Source: Spongiactinospora rosea (GTDB taxonomy: Bacteria; Actinomycetota; Actinomycetes; Streptosporangiales; Streptosporangiaceae). Taken from it: DNA of 64,000 nucleotides. Below are positions 25,592 to 34,709 of the stretch, piece by piece. Under the pieces are notes generated by a model. The model was not told the DNA's origin. It made no database searches and saw nothing but the letters and a program-made list of their open reading frames with translations. The stretch spans positions 62,001 to 126,000 of the forward strand of contig NZ_QMEY01000011.1 in NCBI RefSeq assembly GCF_003315795.1. Reading direction: 5' to 3'. The position numbers and the translations under genes are program-made. Numbering within the stretch: the stretch's first letter is position 1; the number at the start of each line of letters is the position of its first letter.

Positions 25592-26970
25592 CGGCGGCCT
25601 CCGTTCGTCCTGGCCCACCAGTCCCGGAAGGACTCCGGCGGGATGTCGGGGATGTCGCGGGTGTCGGTCCAGCCCGCCAGCGGGCCGGGCAGCCGCCTGG
25701 GGGCGAGCCCGCGGAACCGGGCGGCCAGCCGCTGGGCGCGGGCCAGCCGTACCGGACGGTCGAGGATCCAGCCCGCCGCGCGCATGCCCGCCCGCTCGGC
25801 GATCGGGTGCGGGGCCTTGCCTCGCAGGTGGACCAGCACCTCGGGGATGTCGATGGCCACCGGGCACACGTCGTAGCAGGCGCCGCACAGGCTGGAGGCG
25901 TACGGCAGCGAACGGTCCAGCTCGGAGCCCATGCCGCGAAGCTGCGGGGTCAGGATCGCGCCGATCGGCCCCGGGTAGACCGAGCCGTAGGCGTGGCCGC
26001 CGGTCCGCTCGTAGACGGGGCACACGTTGAGGCAGGCCGAGCAGCGGATGCAGCGCAGCGCCTGGCGGCCCACCTCGTCGGCGAGGACCCGCGTGCGCCC
26101 GTTGTCCAGCAGCACCAGATGGAACTCCTGGCCTTCCACCGCGCCCGTCCAGGTGGAGGTGTAGGGGTTCATCCGCTCGCCGGTGGAACTGCGCGGCAGC
26201 AGTTGCAGGAAGACCGAAAGGTCCCGCCAGGACGGCACCAGCTTCTCGATGCCCACCACGCTGATCAGCGTCTCCGGCAGGGTGAGGCACATCCGGCCGT
26301 TGCCCTCCGACTCCAGCACCACCAGCGTGCCGGTCTCGGCGACCATGAAGTTGGCCCCGGAGATCGCGACCTTGGCGCTCAGGAAGCGGTCGCGCAGGTG
26401 CAGCCGGGCGGCCTCGGCCAAGGCGCGCGGGTCGTCGGTGAGGTCGGCGGGCGCGGGACGGCCCCTGCGGCCCATCTCGGCCAGGAAGATCTCCCGGATC
26501 TCCGCGCGGTTGCGGTGGATCGCCGGGACCAGGATGTGCGAGGGCAGGTCGTCGCCGAGTTGCACGATCAGCTCGGCGAGGTCGGTCTCGTGCGCGGTGA
26601 TGCCGTGCGCGGCCAGCGTCTCGTTGAGCCCGATCTCCTGGGTGGCCATCGACTTGACCTTCACCACGTCGGTCTCGCCGGTGGCCTTGACCAGGCCGGT
26701 CACGATCCGCCCGGCCTCCTCGGCGTCCTCCGCCCAGTGCACCCGGCCACCGGCCCGCGTGACGGCCTCCTCCAGCTTGAGCAGGTGAGTGTCCAGCTCG
26801 CGCAGGGTGCGGTCCTTGATCGCCTTGGCGGCGGCCCGCAGCTCCGCCCAGTCCGGCAGCTCGGCCACCACCTGGGCCCGCTTGCCGCGGATCGTGCCGG
26901 TGGCCTTGCGCAGGTTGTACCGCAACTGTGAGTCCCGTACGGCCCGTGCCGCGTTCGCCGCGAAGCTCAC
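25588..26970 (-). CDS. lutB: Lactate utilization iron-sulfur protein LutB
   Basis: 460 aa. N-terminal DUF162/LUD domain (VKVKSMATQEIGLNETLAAHGI... ISGANFMVAETGTLVVLESEGN). A C-terminal ferredoxin-like module holds two 4Fe-4S motifs, CIRCSACLNVCPVYE and CGACYDVCPVAIDIPEVL. It carries electrons from lactate oxidation towards the quinone pool. The start is the GTG at 26970, overlapping the lutA stop (GTGA). An open frame runs further upstream inside lutA but is a shadow. Confidence 0.94.
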   Translation of the reverse strand: MSFAANAARAVRDSQLRYNLRKATGTIRGKRAQVVAELPDWAELRAAAKAIKDRTLRELDTHLLKLEEAVTRAGGRVHWAEDAEEAGRIVTGLVKATGETDVVKVKSMATQEIGLNETLAAHGITAHETDLAELIVQLGDDLPSHILVPAIHRNRAEIREIFLAEMGRRGRPAPADLTDDPRALAEAARLHLRDRFLSAKVAISGANFMVAETGTLVVLESEGNGRMCLTLPETLISVVGIEKLVPSWRDLSVFLQLLPRSSTGERMNPYTSTWTGAVEGQEFHLVLLDNGRTRVLADEVGRQALRCIRCSACLNVCPVYERTGGHAYGSVYPGPIGAILTPQLRGMGSELDRSLPYASSLCGACYDVCPVAIDIPEVLVHLRGKAPHPIAERAGMRAAGWILDRPVRLARAQRLAARFRGLAPRRLPGPLAGWTDTRDIPDIPPESFRDWWARTNGGRR

Positions 26971-27695
26971 GACGGGGCCTCGGTGCAGGCCAGGATCTCG
27001 GCGAGGTGCATGGTGCGGACTCCGGCGCGCTGGCGGGTGAGGGTGCCGCCGATGTGCATCAGGCAGGAGTTGTCGGCGGCGCAGACGACCTCGGCGCCGG
27101 TGTCGAGCACCGCGCGGACCTTGTCGGCGCACATCGCGGCGGACACCGCGGGGTTCTTGACCGCGAACGTGCCGCCGAACCCGCAGCACTGATCGGCATC
27201 GGGGAGCGGGACCAGGTCCAGGCCGCGGACCTGGCGCAGCAGCCGGGCGGGACGGTCGCCAAGGCGCAGGCCGCGCAGCGAATGGCAGGTCGGATGGTAG
27301 GTCACCCGGTGCGGGAAGTACGCGCCGACGTCGGTGACGCCGAGCACGTCGACCAGGAACTCCGACAGGTCGTGCACCCTGGGCACGGTCGCCGCCACCG
27401 CGCGGGCGGGCGCGCCCGGCGGGGCCAGCCGCGGATACTGCTCGCGAATCATCGCCGCGCACGAACCCGAGGGCACCACCACCGCGTCGTACCCCGCGAA
27501 CACGCTGACGAACCGCCCGGCCAGGCGCGTGCCCTCGGCCTTGTAGCCCGTGTTCAGGTGCATCTGACCGCAGCAGGTCTGCCCGGCGGGGAACTCCACC
27601 TCGCACCCCAGGCGGCGCAGCAGTGACACCACCGCCTGGCCCGTCCGCGGGAACAACGTGTCATTGACGCATGTGATGAACAACGCGACCCGCAC
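26967..27695 (-). CDS. lutA: Lactate utilization Fe-S protein LutA
   Basis: 242 aa with two CCG domains: GQTCCGQMHLNTG in the first, and DQCCGFGGTFAVKNPAVSAAMCADK in the second. Both are typical of LutA/GlpC/HdrB-type Fe-S subunits. The start is the GTG at 27695, with AGGG 8 nt upstream and the standard N-terminus VRVALFITCVND. Two earlier GTG/ATG options lack spacing or family support. It begins 10 nt after the sulfatase stop codon, so all four genes probably form one transcript. Confidence 0.92.
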   Translation of the reverse strand: MRVALFITCVNDTLFPRTGQAVVSLLRRLGCEVEFPAGQTCCGQMHLNTGYKAEGTRLAGRFVSVFAGYDAVVVPSGSCAAMIREQYPRLAPPGAPARAVAATVPRVHDLSEFLVDVLGVTDVGAYFPHRVTYHPTCHSLRGLRLGDRPARLLRQVRGLDLVPLPDADQCCGFGGTFAVKNPAVSAAMCADKVRAVLDTGAEVVCAADNSCLMHIGGTLTRQRAGVRTMHLAEILACTEAPS

Positions 27696-27705
27696 CCGCA
27701 CCACC

Positions 27706-29172
27706 CTACGGGGGCGGCGGGACGACCGTCGGGCGGGTGTCGGCGACCCGGCAGTTCGCGCCCGAGCAGGCCGCCATCTCGTGCAGGGCACGCGCCAGGG
27801 AATCGACCACCTCGGCGGGCGTGCGGGTGACGATGTTGTCGAGCTGGTGGGGGTCGGCGCTCAGGTCGTAGAGCTGCCGCTCGCCGCCCGCGTACTCGAC
27901 GTAGGTGTGCCTGGCCGTGCGCAGCGCCCGATAGGGTGGCGCCTCCCCCGGCGTCGGCGACCAGTCGGGCGGCCGGTAGAACTCCACCAGCACGTTCTTG
28001 CGCCACGCCGCGGGCGTCTGCCCGGTCAGGAGCGGCACCAGCGAACGCCCTTCGGCGAAGCCGGGCACCCGTGTGCCCGCCAGCTCGGTGAACGTCGGCC
28101 CGAGGTCCACCGTGGCGGTCATGGCGGTGACCGTGCGCCCGGCCGCCACGCCGGGCCCCCTGGCCACCAGCGGCACCCTGATGCTCTCCTCGAACGGCGT
28201 GGTCTTGCCCAGCGGCAGCCGGTGCGTGCCCAGGTGGAAGCCGTTGTCGGAGGTGAAGAACAGGTAGGTGCGGCCCAGCCGCCCGGACTGGCCGAGCGCC
28301 CGCACCAGGGAGCCCACCATGTCGTCCAGGCCGAGCATCGCGCGCAGCCGCCTGCGGTGGCGCTCGTCCACCTCGTCGATCTCGTCGTCGTCCAGCCGGG
28401 GGGCCGAACTCAGCCATTCGGGCTCGGCCGAGACGTCTTCCTGGTTGAAGTTGGGCGTGCGGGGCGCACGCGCGTCGGCGAAGGCCCCGGCGTGCCTCGG
28501 GGCCGAGTTGGCCGGCAGGTGCGGCGCGACCGGGGCCAGGTACAGGAAGAACGGCTCCTTCTGCGGCTGGGACACGAACGCGGACGCCTTGGCGGCGAGC
28601 ACGTCGGCGAGGTAGTCGGACGCCTCGTCGCCGTAGGCGCGCAGGGTGCCGTTCTCGTTGAGCGTGTAGCCGAACTCCTCGTAGAGCCGCCTGACCGGTA
28701 CGTACCATTCGTCCCAGCCGGGCGGCACGTACGTGGGCGGCGCGGCCCTGCCCGGATAGTGGTTGAGGTACTTGCCCATCAGCGCGGTGCGGTATCCGGC
28801 GCTCTTCAGCCAGGTGCCGATCGTGGAGCTCTCCAGCCCGGACCTGTGGAACCGGGCGAACCCGCCCTCCGGCGCGGTGTTGGTGAACACGCCGTGACTG
28901 TGCACATACTGGGAGCGCAGGATCGACGCCCGCGACGGGCAGCACCAGGAGTCGGTCACGAAGTACCGCTCGAAGGAGGTGCCCTGGCGGACGAGCTGGG
29001 ACCAGATGTTGGGAAACGAGCGCAGGTCGCTCGTCTCCAGGTCGTCGGCGACGACCAGGATGATGTTGGGACGCGGCGTGGCGCCCGCGTCGGCGGGCAC
29101 ACCGCGTATCGGCCCCGCTCCGGCGAGCAACAGCATCGCGGCACAGGTCAGCCAGCCGACGAGCTTCTTCAC
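27706..29172 (-). CDS. Secreted type I sulfatase
   Basis: 488 aa with an N-terminal signal peptide (KKLVGWLTCAAMLLLAGAG). It hydrolyses sulfate esters outside the cytoplasm. The metal motif NIILVVADDLETSD and the catalytic SWCCPSRAS (C-x-P-S-R, with the first Cys to be converted to formylglycine) are intact, as are FFTSDNGFHLG and GKYLNHYPG. It matches glucosamine-6-sulfatase-like members of the family. It needs a formylglycine-generating enzyme, not seen in this window. The start is the GTG at 29172; its ribosome site is weak. It leads the operon that continues into lutABC, an unusual combination. Confidence 0.88.
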   Translation of the reverse strand: MKKLVGWLTCAAMLLLAGAGPIRGVPADAGATPRPNIILVVADDLETSDLRSFPNIWSQLVRQGTSFERYFVTDSWCCPSRASILRSQYVHSHGVFTNTAPEGGFARFHRSGLESSTIGTWLKSAGYRTALMGKYLNHYPGRAAPPTYVPPGWDEWYVPVRRLYEEFGYTLNENGTLRAYGDEASDYLADVLAAKASAFVSQPQKEPFFLYLAPVAPHLPANSAPRHAGAFADARAPRTPNFNQEDVSAEPEWLSSAPRLDDDEIDEVDERHRRRLRAMLGLDDMVGSLVRALGQSGRLGRTYLFFTSDNGFHLGTHRLPLGKTTPFEESIRVPLVARGPGVAAGRTVTAMTATVDLGPTFTELAGTRVPGFAEGRSLVPLLTGQTPAAWRKNVLVEFYRPPDWSPTPGEAPPYRALRTARHTYVEYAGGERQLYDLSADPHQLDNIVTRTPAEVVDSLARALHEMAACSGANCRVADTRPTVVPPPP

Positions 29173-29307
29173 ATGGGATAGGTTTCCCGGCTCGGGTCTT
29201 TTCGACACACGCCCGGCGCTTTCCCCTGCCCTCTCCCCTGCCGTTCCCATGCCGTGGCGGGGGCGGGCGATGTGCGTTCGGCCCACGGGTCCAGCACAAT
29301 CGGTCGG

Positions 29308-29958
29308 GTGACTACTCGGGTGCTGATAGCCGACGATCAGGCGCTGGTGCGGACCGGATTTCAGATGATCCTCGACGCCCAGCCCGACCTCGAAGTGGTC
29401 GCGGCGGTGGCGGACGGCGCCGACGCGGTGGAGCAGGCCAGGCGGCTGCGCCCCGACGTGTGCCTGCTCGACATCCGGATGCCCCGGCTGGACGGCCTGG
29501 AGGTGACCAGGATCCTGGCGGGCCCCGGAGTGGACGACCCGCTGCGCGTGGTCATCGTCACCACCTTCGACCTGGACGAATACGTGTACGGCGCGCTGCG
29601 CTCGGGCGCGTGCGGATTCCTGCTCAAGGACAGCGGGCCGACGCTGCTGGTGGAGGCCATCCGGGCGGCGGCCGTGGGCGACGCGCTGGTGTCGCCGTCG
29701 ATCACCGTACGGCTGCTCGAACACCTGGCCCGCCCGCGTCCCACCACCGCCCGCGCGGCCCGCGAGCCGCTGACCGAACGCGAGCTGGACGTGGTCCGCC
29801 TGGTGGCCAGGGGCCGCACCAACCAGGAGGTGGCCGCGGAGCTGTTCGTCTCGCTGTCCACCGTCAAGACCCACCTGGGCAGCATCCAGAGCAAGCTCGG
29901 GGTGCGCAACCGGGTGGAGATCGCGGCCTGGGCGTGGGAGTCCGGCGTCGTGGGGTGA
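29308..29958 (+). CDS. NarL/LuxR-family response regulator (orphan)
   Basis: 216 aa. The receiver domain has the acidic pair ADDQ, phospho-acceptor Asp in VCLLDIRMPRLDG and conserved Lys in FLLKD. The C-terminal LuxR helix-turn-helix is TERELDVVRLVARGRTNQEVAAELFVSLSTVKTHLGSIQSKLG. No histidine kinase gene lies next to it, which is unusual for this class. The GTG at 29308 lacks a ribosome site, but CACAAT ends 7 nt upstream, so a leaderless transcript starting at the GTG is possible. It is divergent from the sulfatase-lut operon (135 bp) and could regulate it. Confidence 0.88.
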   Translation: MTTRVLIADDQALVRTGFQMILDAQPDLEVVAAVADGADAVEQARRLRPDVCLLDIRMPRLDGLEVTRILAGPGVDDPLRVVIVTTFDLDEYVYGALRSGACGFLLKDSGPTLLVEAIRAAAVGDALVSPSITVRLLEHLARPRPTTARAAREPLTERELDVVRLVARGRTNQEVAAELFVSLSTVKTHLGSIQSKLGVRNRVEIAAWAWESGVVG

Positions 29959-30020
29959 GCGCCGTGCGGCGAGAAGGGCCTTGATCAGCCCTGATTAGCG
30001 GAGTGGCGTACGGGATAGAA

Positions 30021-30037
30021 GAAGGACAAGGTCCTTC
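30021..30037. promoter_or_regulatory. 7-bp palindrome upstream of the DUF4328 gene
   Basis: GAAGGAC-AAG-GTCCTTC lies 28 bp before the start of the DUF4328 gene. A TTGATC hexamer is at 29981. It could be an operator or a small 5' hairpin; no regulator can be assigned. Confidence 0.35.
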
Positions 30038-30064
30038 AGCGCGCATGCCGGGGGGAGAGATCTC

Positions 30065-30787
30065 ATGCGCCTTGCCCCGCCACCACCGCACCGAGCGGCC
30101 TTGGCCGTCCACGCGGCCTTCCTGGCCCACCTCGCCGCCCTCGCCGGGCTGGTGATCTTCGAGGCGACCCGCGGCGAACGGCTGGCCAGGAGGCTGGCAC
30201 TGCTGGGCGCCGACCCTTCAGGCAGGCAGGCCCTGGTCGGCGACGTCACCCTGTTCGCGGTGCTCCTGCTCACGGTGGCCGCGACCGCGGTCATCGCCGC
30301 CTGCGCCTACCTGACCTGGCTGGTCAGGGCGCGGCAGGCGAGCGTTCCCGGCGCCCGCGGGGCGGGCCGGGTGCTCGCCGGCTGGCTGGTGCCCGGGCTC
30401 AACCTGATCGTCCCGCCGCTGCTGGTGGACCGCGTGTGGCGGGAGACCCGTGGGCGGCTGCCCGCGGCCCGGCGGCGGCGCTGGCTGGCCCTGCTCGCGG
30501 CCTGGTGGCTGGCCTGGCTGGGCGCGCTGGCGAGCGTGGTGGCCGGGTTCGCCGCGCGGGGCGGCGTGACCGGTGCCGGCCTCGTCCAGCTCGCCGCCTT
30601 CTCCCTGGCCGCGCTGCTGTGCACGGCCACGATCCGGCAGATCGCCCGCACCCGGCCCGCCAAGCCGCGCACCGGCCGCTTCGCCCCGTACGCCGAGACC
30701 GGCCCCGACGCCCGCGTGGTCAGCCTGCCCCCACTGGGCGGCCCGGTCCTGCAACGGCAGTCCGCGGGCGACCAGAGCGGCGGTTAG
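30065..30787 (+). CDS. DUF4328 multi-pass membrane protein
   Basis: 240 aa. Hydrophobic segments lie at about residues 12-32, 60-85, 100-120 (GWLVPGLNLIVPPLLVDRVWR), 140-165 and 170-190. The stretch YLTWLVRARQ... GWLVPGLNLIVPPLLVDRVWRE is the recognisable core of DUF4328, common in actinomycetes and of unknown function. The C-terminal 45 residues are basic and cytosolic. GGGGAGAG precedes the ATG. The stop overlaps the converging dnaE2 stop (30784-30787). Confidence 0.78.
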   Translation: MRLAPPPPHRAALAVHAAFLAHLAALAGLVIFEATRGERLARRLALLGADPSGRQALVGDVTLFAVLLLTVAATAVIAACAYLTWLVRARQASVPGARGAGRVLAGWLVPGLNLIVPPLLVDRVWRETRGRLPAARRRRWLALLAAWWLAWLGALASVVAGFAARGGVTGAGLVQLAAFSLAALLCTATIRQIARTRPAKPRTGRFAPYAETGPDARVVSLPPLGGPVLQRQSAGDQSGG

Positions 30788-33700
30788 GCACTGCGCCGGG
30801 TCGGCGCGGGGCCGGAGCTTCCGCCGCTGGCGTGCCAGAGCCGGCGCGGTGGGTCCTGCACGCCGGGGGCGGGCCCGATGTCGGCGTACGGCGAGAGCCG
30901 GAAGCCGTTGGCGTACTCGATCCGCCGTCCGCCGACCCCGCCCGCCGACACGGGGGCCGCGCCGAGCAGCGCCCGCGCCCCCGCGGCGCCCTCCTCGCGC
31001 CACACCCGGTCCACGTCCAGCAGGTTCCAGCAGTCCAGCGCGCGCAGCGACACCGCCCGCGGGCCGGTCCGCCTGACCACCCCGCGGGCCACCAGCAGCC
31101 ACGACCCGAAGGCCGTGGCCGCGCAGTGTCCCTGCACCGACTCGAAGAAGGTCAGGTCCACCGGGCCGGTCGAGTCGTCCAGAGTCGTGAAGATCACCCG
31201 CTGGCCGGACCGCACCGCCGGGGTCTGGGTGGCCACCTTGACCCCGGCGACCAGCACCTCCGCGCCGTTGCGCAGGGACAGCAGCTCGGCCGACCTGACC
31301 ACGCCGATCGCGTCGAGCAGGTCGTCGTGGAAGCTGATCACATGGCGGCTGACGTCCATGCCCAGGATGCTCAGCTCGGCCTCGACCATCTCGCTCTCGG
31401 TCATCTCCGGCAGCTCCCCCGGCACGATGTGCTCGGTGAACCCGAGCGGGAGCTGCGCCGCCCCCTCCCCCGCCGTCACCCCGGCGGGGGACCTTTCCAG
31501 CACGCCGACCTGGGCGATCAGGTCGCGCCTGGTCAGCTCGCCGGGACGCCACCGGGGGCCGCCCGGGCGCAGGCGGTGCACCGCGTCCAGGCCGCCGACC
31601 TGGACGATCCGCTCGGCGATCGGCCGTGAGGGCCGGGCCCGGTCCCAGAAGTCGGCCAGCGAGGTGTACGGCTGGCCCGCGACGATGCGGTCCACCTCGG
31701 CCTCGCTGACCCCCTTGACGGCGGAGAAGGGCACCCGCAGGCCGTACCCCCGCCCCATCTCGCCGACCCACGCGGGCGCCGGGGCCCTGCGCCCCGCGGG
31801 CTCCAGCCCGGCCGGGTGGACGCGGATCTTCGCCGGCCCCTGAGGGTCGGCGGTGGTGTCGGCGCGCGGGCCGACCCGCTCGACCAGCCACTGCCGCCCC
31901 GAGCGGTTGACGTCCAGCGGCAGCACCGACACGCCGCACTGGCGGGCCTCGTCCAGGATGACCCGCTGCGGGTACATCCCCGGCTCGTGGGTGAGCACCC
32001 CGGCGAAGAAGGCCGCCGTGTGGTGCCGCTTGAGCCAGGCCGACTGGTAGGTGGGCAGCGCGAAGGCCGCGGCGTGGGCCTTGCAGAACCCGAACGCGCC
32101 GAACGCGTCGAGCACCTGCCAGGACCGCTCGACGGTCTCCCTGTCGTACTCCGGCCGCACGTTCAGCTCCCACCACACCCGGACCCTGGACCTGCCCTCG
32201 GGGGTGTCGAGGGTGCGGCGGATCTTCTCCGCCATGGACAGGCCGCAGCCGGTCATCGCGTGCACGACCTGAAGGATCTGCTCGTGGAAGATGACCACGC
32301 CGTTGGTCTCGGCCAGCACCTCCCGCAGGTCGGGGTGCGGGTAGCGGACCGGCCGCCAGCCGTGCCTGCTCTCCAGGTAGGGGGTGACCATGTCGGAGTT
32401 GACCGGCCCCGGGCGGAACAGCGAGATGTCGACGATCAGGTCGTGCATGGTCCGGGGGATCATCTTGGCCACCAGCTCGCGCTGGCCGGGCGACTCGATC
32501 TGGAAGCAGCCGATGGTGCGGCCCGTGGCGATCAGGTCGTAGGTCTCGGTGTCATCGTGGGACACCTCGTCCAGCCGTACCGAAACGCCGTCCACCCGCT
32601 CGATCTCCGTGAGCGTGTAGGCCATGGACGACTGCATGCGCACGCCGAGCACGTCGAGCTTGAGCATGCCGGCCTCCTCGACGTCGTCCTTGTCGAACTG
32701 CGACATCGGAAACGAGAGCAGGCTGCGCTCGACCGGGGTGCGGTCGCGCAGCCCGGCGTTGCCGACCAGCACGCCGCAGGGGTGCAGGGCGATGTGCCTG
32801 GGCAGGCCGTCCAGCTTCTCGGCGAGCCGGAACACGGTTGCCAGCGCCTGGTCGTTCAGCCCGCTCTCGCGCAGCTCCGGCAGGTCGGACAGGGCGGCGC
32901 GGATCTGCTTGGCGCGTACGTGCGGGAACGCCTTGGCGATCACGTCGATCTCGTGCGGGGGCAGCCCCATGGCCCCGCCCACATCGCGGATCGCGCTGCG
33001 GGCGCGGTAGGTCTCCATCATCGACACGCAGGCCACCCGGGCCTCGCCGTAGCGCTCGTAGATGGCGCGGTAGCAGTCCAGGCGGCGGGCGGACTCCACG
33101 TCCACGTCGATGTCGGGCAGCCCGACCCGGTTTTCGGACAGGAAGCGCTCCATCAGCAGGTTGTGGTCCAGCGGGTTGACCTCGCCGATGCCGATCAGGT
33201 AGTTGACCAGGCTGCCCGCGCCCGAGCCGCGGATCGCGCAGCGGACGCCCATGCCGCGGATCATGTCGGTGATCCCGGCGACCGCGATGAAGTAGCCGGA
33301 CAGCCGCTTGCGCTCGATGATGTCCAGTTCGGCGGCGAGACGCTCCCTGGCGTCCGTGGAACGGTCCAGCCCTCGCCGGTAGAGGCCGTCGGCGCAGCGG
33401 TCGCGCAGCAGCGGCACCGGGTTCCTGCCGATCTCGGGCAGGTGCAGTTCGGGCTCGTCGTTCTCCAGGACCAGCAGGTCCAGTGGGTCGAGTACGCATC
33501 GCTCGGCGACCCGGCGGGTCGTCGCGAGCAGGCGGGCGGCCTGCTCCTCGTCGCCGCCGCAGATCCGCGCCGCGACGTGGGCCATCTCCTGCGGGCTCTT
33601 AAGGTAGGCGTGCGAGGCGGAGTGCGGGAGGTGGCGGGGGTGCAGCGGGACCAGTTTGCGCGCGGCGTCGAGTACGTCGCCGACCTGGTAGTCGGCCGGC

Positions 33701-34293
33701 GCGAGGTGGCGCACGGCGTTGGTGAGCACGGCGGGCACCCCGGCCGCGGCGGCCAGGCCGAGCATCCGGGCGGCGGTGTTGGCCTCCCGGTAGCCGTACT
33801 GGTCGACCAGCTCGACCACCAGGTCGGGCACGGCGGCGCGCCAGCGGGTCAGCAGGGCGGCGGCGAGGTCGTCGCGGCGGGCGGCGGCGGCGTGGCCCAC
33901 GTCGGAGGCGGGGCCGAGCATGACCACCAGGCCCTCGGCGTGCGCGGCGACCATCTCGCGGGTCACCCGGGGCTCGCCGCGCTCGCCGGAGTAGTGGGCG
34001 GCGGTGACCAGGCGGCACAGCGCGGCCCAGCCGCCCGAGCGGGCCAGTACGGTGATCCGCCGTTCGCCCTTGTCGTCCCCCTCTGCGGAAAGGGCGAGGT
34101 CGGCGCCGACGACCGGTGACACGCCCGCGGTCAGGCACGCCTGGGCGTGCTTGATCGCGCCGTACAGGCCGTCGCGGTCGGTCAGCGCGAGGATGTCCAT
34201 GCCCAGCTCGGCGGCCCGGCGGGCGAGCGCCTGCGGGAAGGCGGTGCCGTAGCGCAGCGAGTAGGCCGAGGCCAGGTGCAGGTGGGCGAACAT
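30784..34293 (-). CDS. dnaE2: Error-prone DNA polymerase DnaE2
   Basis: Alpha-type C-family polymerase for translesion synthesis in the SOS response. 1169 aa. N-terminal PHP domain (MFAHLHLASAYSLRYGTAFP), then the palm with catalytic aspartates in GLPDIDVDVESARR, fingers (VVIFHEQILQVV... GFCKAHAAAFALPTYQSAWLKRHH), and a C-terminal OB-fold (LVAGVKVATQTP... TLDDSTGPVDLTFFE). Length and PHP/OB wording fit DnaE2 rather than the replicative DnaE1. The ATG at 34291-34293 shares one base with the stop of the DUF6504 gene, so translation is coupled. A LexA-type box lies upstream of that pair. The ImuA'/ImuB partners are not adjacent. Confidence 0.93.
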   Translation of the reverse strand: MFAHLHLASAYSLRYGTAFPQALARRAAELGMDILALTDRDGLYGAIKHAQACLTAGVSPVVGADLALSAEGDDKGERRITVLARSGGWAALCRLVTAAHYSGERGEPRVTREMVAAHAEGLVVMLGPASDVGHAAAARRDDLAAALLTRWRAAVPDLVVELVDQYGYREANTAARMLGLAAAAGVPAVLTNAVRHLAPADYQVGDVLDAARKLVPLHPRHLPHSASHAYLKSPQEMAHVAARICGGDEEQAARLLATTRRVAERCVLDPLDLLVLENDEPELHLPEIGRNPVPLLRDRCADGLYRRGLDRSTDARERLAAELDIIERKRLSGYFIAVAGITDMIRGMGVRCAIRGSGAGSLVNYLIGIGEVNPLDHNLLMERFLSENRVGLPDIDVDVESARRLDCYRAIYERYGEARVACVSMMETYRARSAIRDVGGAMGLPPHEIDVIAKAFPHVRAKQIRAALSDLPELRESGLNDQALATVFRLAEKLDGLPRHIALHPCGVLVGNAGLRDRTPVERSLLSFPMSQFDKDDVEEAGMLKLDVLGVRMQSSMAYTLTEIERVDGVSVRLDEVSHDDTETYDLIATGRTIGCFQIESPGQRELVAKMIPRTMHDLIVDISLFRPGPVNSDMVTPYLESRHGWRPVRYPHPDLREVLAETNGVVIFHEQILQVVHAMTGCGLSMAEKIRRTLDTPEGRSRVRVWWELNVRPEYDRETVERSWQVLDAFGAFGFCKAHAAAFALPTYQSAWLKRHHTAAFFAGVLTHEPGMYPQRVILDEARQCGVSVLPLDVNRSGRQWLVERVGPRADTTADPQGPAKIRVHPAGLEPAGRRAPAPAWVGEMGRGYGLRVPFSAVKGVSEAEVDRIVAGQPYTSLADFWDRARPSRPIAERIVQVGGLDAVHRLRPGGPRWRPGELTRRDLIAQVGVLERSPAGVTAGEGAAQLPLGFTEHIVPGELPEMTESEMVEAELSILGMDVSRHVISFHDDLLDAIGVVRSAELLSLRNGAEVLVAGVKVATQTPAVRSGQRVIFTTLDDSTGPVDLTFFESVQGHCAATAFGSWLLVARGVVRRTGPRAVSLRALDCWNLLDVDRVWREEGAAGARALLGAAPVSAGGVGGRRIEYANGFRLSPYADIGPAPGVQDPPRRLWHASGGSSGPAPTRRSA

Positions 34294-34559
34294 CAGTCCC
34301 ACGCCCTGATCATCAGCCAGCCGTCGCCCGCGGTGTCGTAGCGCAGCTCGTAGGTGCCGCCCTGGTCGCCCGCGCGGGCCTCGACGCGCCAGAACCTGCG
34401 CTCGCCCGGGTCGGTCTCGGAGGTCTTCCACCACTCGCGGGCCACGACCCAGTGGTCGAGCACGCCGTGGACGACGTAGAGCCGATCCCGCCAGACGAAC
34501 TGGCTCGGTGCGCCGTCTCGGGTCCAGACCTCGATAGGGTCTCCGTAGAGTCTGCTCAA
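34293..34559 (-). CDS. DUF6504 family protein, partner of DnaE2
   Basis: 88 aa, MSRLYGDPIEVWTRDGAPSQFVWRDRLYVVHGVLDHWVVAREWW... LRYDTAGDGWLMIRAWD. This small beta-rich family is repeatedly encoded beside imuB/dnaE2 in actinobacteria and resembles a detached accessory domain of the mutasome. It starts at a TTG (34559) with GGGAGAG upstream; no ATG or GTG gives the family N-terminus. It is the first gene of the dnaE2 transcript, about 70 bp downstream of the LexA box. Confidence 0.82.
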   Translation of the reverse strand: MSRLYGDPIEVWTRDGAPSQFVWRDRLYVVHGVLDHWVVAREWWKTSETDPGERRFWRVEARAGDQGGTYELRYDTAGDGWLMIRAWD

Positions 34560-34627
34560 GGCGCTTGCTCTCCCTTGTGGCTCCGGCTGCTTCCTCGTGA
34601 GCCACCCGGGGGAAGGCGGGTGCTATC

Positions 34628-34643
34628 TCGAACATATGTTCTC
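34628..34643. promoter_or_regulatory. LexA (SOS) box
   Basis: TCGAACATATGTTCTC matches the actinobacterial LexA consensus TCGAAC-N4-GTTCGA at all but the last two bases. The core GAACATATGTTC is a perfect 12-bp palindrome. It lies 69 bp upstream of the DUF6504-dnaE2 operon (leftward), as expected for SOS control of dnaE2. The same site is 66 bp upstream of the rightward quinone oxidoreductase gene, which may be co-regulated. Confidence 0.85.
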
Positions 34644-34709
34644 AAGCCGCCGAACGCAAGTCGGACGTCGGCCTGCTTGTCACCTCATTGGAGATCAAGG
34701 AGCAGGATG

